Notes under the pieces: model-generated
Database searches by the model: none
Told to the model about the DNA's origin: nothing
What the model saw: only the letters and a program-made list of their open reading frames with translations
NCBI GenBank assembly: GCA_014728435.1
Contig: WJLP01000097.1
Location: forward strand, 1 to 7,182
Direction: 5' to 3'
Length of the DNA: 7,182 nt
Origin: Candidatus Uhrbacteria bacterium
GTDB lineage: Bacteria; Patescibacteriota; Patescibacteriia; 2-12-FULL-60-25
Program-made: the position numbers and the translations under genes
Part shown: one piece after another, positions 6,486 to 7,182 of the stretch
Numbering within the stretch: the first letter of the stretch is position 1
How the letters are laid out: each line of letters begins with the position of its first letter

Positions 6486-6507
6486 GAGGATGCTATCATG
6501 TATTACT

Positions 6508-6990
6508 TTATTCATATTGAACACAGCGGCGCTCGCGGCAAAGCCAGCCTTTTCCGGGGCAATCTGAGTGTTTTGCACACTCAGCGTTGACATCGCACAT
6601 AAAAGCCCATTTGACTTCACAACTCCAGGGATATTTCTCGTCGCATCCTGAATAACCCGAACAATCACATGATAGCGGCAAAGAATCCACCAATTGGATT
6701 TTGCTGGCGCATGGTTCCTTTGGCACCAGTTTCATTGCAGCGGAACACGCAGCATCGCGATCCATGTAGCACATACCCTCAACTTCTTTGCCTTTTTTGA
6801 TAGTTACTCCATCGGGAGGTAGAAAGCTGAGATCTTCTGCGGCCTCTGTAAGAGCGTTCTTAGCCTCCTCCTCCATATGCTTGCTGAATTCCTCTTCTTC
6901 TAGATGCCACTTAATACCGTGCGCTCCCCCAACGAAGAGCACGACAGCAAACAAAGCGCTTAAGCCGACAATCCAGAGGGCGTTTTTCAT
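6508..6990 (-). CDS. Exported or membrane-anchored cysteine-rich protein, 160 residues, function unknown
   Basis: Not recognised as a named family. Residues 1-25 are a short basic start followed by a hydrophobic segment (about 4-22) and Ala-His-Gly at 23-25, which fits a signal peptide cleaved after Gly25; an uncleaved anchor is also possible. Residues 29-56 are acidic and probably helical. Residues 74-156 hold all 12 cysteines (74, 82, 94, 108, 110, 116, 124, 132, 138, 144, 151, 156), an even number consistent with disulfide bonding outside the cytoplasm. The last part, with spacing Cys-x5-Asp-Cys-x6-Cys-x4-Cys, resembles the small DCxxGxxC...RC modules seen in secreted bacterial proteins. 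The ATG at 6990 is chosen because of a strong Shine-Dalgarno site and because the hydrophobic segment then starts at residue 4; an upstream in-frame TTG at 7011 would overlap that site. The gene is monocistronic and immediately downstream of an insertion-sequence end. Confidence 0.88.
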   Translation of the reverse strand: MKNALWIVGLSALFAVVLFVGGAHGIKWHLEEEEFSKHMEEEAKNALTEAAEDLSFLPPDGVTIKKGKEVEGMCYMDRDAACSAAMKLVPKEPCASKIQLVDSLPLSCDCSGYSGCDEKYPWSCEVKWAFMCDVNAECAKHSDCPGKGWLCRERRCVQYE

Positions 6991-6997
6991 GACCAAT

Positions 6998-7006
6998 TCC
7001 TTCCTT
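6998..7006 (-). promoter_or_regulatory. Shine-Dalgarno site that fixes the start at 6990
   Basis: On the minus strand AAGGAAGGA lies 7 nt before the ATG whose first base is 6990, a near-ideal spacing. This argues against the TTG at 7011. Confidence 0.75.
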
Positions 7007-7023
7007 GCCAATGTCCTGCATCC

Positions 7024-7052
7024 AGAGTGGCTTAATTTGCTAAAAATGTCAA
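7024..7052 (-). promoter_or_regulatory. Possible promoter of the cysteine-rich gene (perfect -35, poor -10)
   Basis: The minus strand carries a perfect TTGACA (7047-7052). At 17 bp the -10 position reads CACTCT (7024-7029), a poor match, so activity may need an activator or the start may lie elsewhere. The -35 lies only a few bases from the likely insertion-sequence end. Confidence 0.3.
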
Positions 7053-7055
7053 GGT

Positions 7056-7182
7056 TGTGTGCAGTTAACCTTCAAGGGTGACTCTTTTTAACTGACTGTC
7101 GCGATTTCTAAGGTATTGATTAAATCTTTCATACGGAGTCATTCCATGCATTTGCTTGCCAAGATGAATCCGTTTCTTGTTA
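7056..7182 (-). mobile_element. Right-hand part of an insertion sequence (end near 7056, tentative)
   Basis: The transposase tail stops within about 10 bp of TGTGTGCAGTTAACC (7056-7070). A terminal inverted repeat starting with TGT right after the transposase stop is common in IS481-type elements. The other end and the target duplication are outside the window, so the boundary is inferred. Confidence 0.4.
7065..7182 (-). CDS. C-terminal end of an rve/DDE-type insertion-sequence transposase (partial)
   Basis: Translating the minus strand from the right edge gives 38 residues ending at the TAA at 7065-7067. They begin NKKRIHLGKQMHGMTPYERF, the pattern (Tyr/Asn-basic-x-H-x-x-hydrophobic-Gly...TPYE+F) found just after the catalytic glutamate in integrase-core transposases of the IS481/IS3 type. 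The catalytic residues lie beyond the window, so the subfamily and intactness cannot be judged. The stop lies near what looks like the element's terminus (see the neighbouring mobile-element entry). Confidence 0.75.
   Translation of the reverse strand, partial: NKKRIHLGKQMHGMTPYERFNQYLRNRDSQLKRVTLEG

Overview
The window is bacterial DNA carrying two nucleotide-excision-repair genes (uvrC, partial, and uvrA), three genes I cannot assign to a well-known function, and the tail of an insertion-sequence transposase. The mixture of a shortened UvrA, small unplaced proteins and repeat-filled intergenic DNA would fit a Patescibacteria/CPR-type bacterium. That placement is inference from overall character; no taxonomic marker gene is present.

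Layout. 1-720 (minus): N-terminal 240 residues of UvrC, running off the left edge. 721-931: intergenic, with a 14-bp-period repeat. 932-2488 (plus): a 518-residue protein of unknown function whose helical segments look like mTERF repeats, followed by a rho-independent terminator. 2652-5201 (minus): a UvrA of 849 residues with both ATPase modules intact but without the usual insertion domain of signature domain I. 5202-5635: a 434-bp intergenic region with a 31-bp perfect inverted repeat just upstream of uvrA, a good sigma70-type promoter for uvrA, a second set of heptad repeats, and a probable promoter for the next gene. 5636-6403 (plus): a 255-residue protein that reads as two degenerate response-regulator receiver domains. 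6392-6445: two back-to-back terminators serving convergent genes. 6508-6990 (minus): a 160-residue exported protein with 12 cysteines. 7065-7182 (minus): the last 38 residues of a DDE/rve-type transposase.

How the parts relate. UvrA and UvrC work in the same repair pathway (UvrA-UvrB damage search, UvrC dual incision) and lie on the same strand, but an unrelated gene on the opposite strand separates them, so they are not one operon. The predicted uvrA promoter lies about 170 bp upstream of the start codon, so the transcript leader would contain the whole inverted repeat, ending 6 nt before the ATG, and there is no visible Shine-Dalgarno site. The three unassigned genes all have strong Shine-Dalgarno sequences, while uvrA and uvrC do not.

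The points most worth a second look are the insertion-domain-less UvrA, its structured leader, the mTERF-like bacterial protein, the twin pseudo-receiver protein, and the recurrence of TTTGCTA-type and TACGAAT-type heptads in the intergenic DNA.
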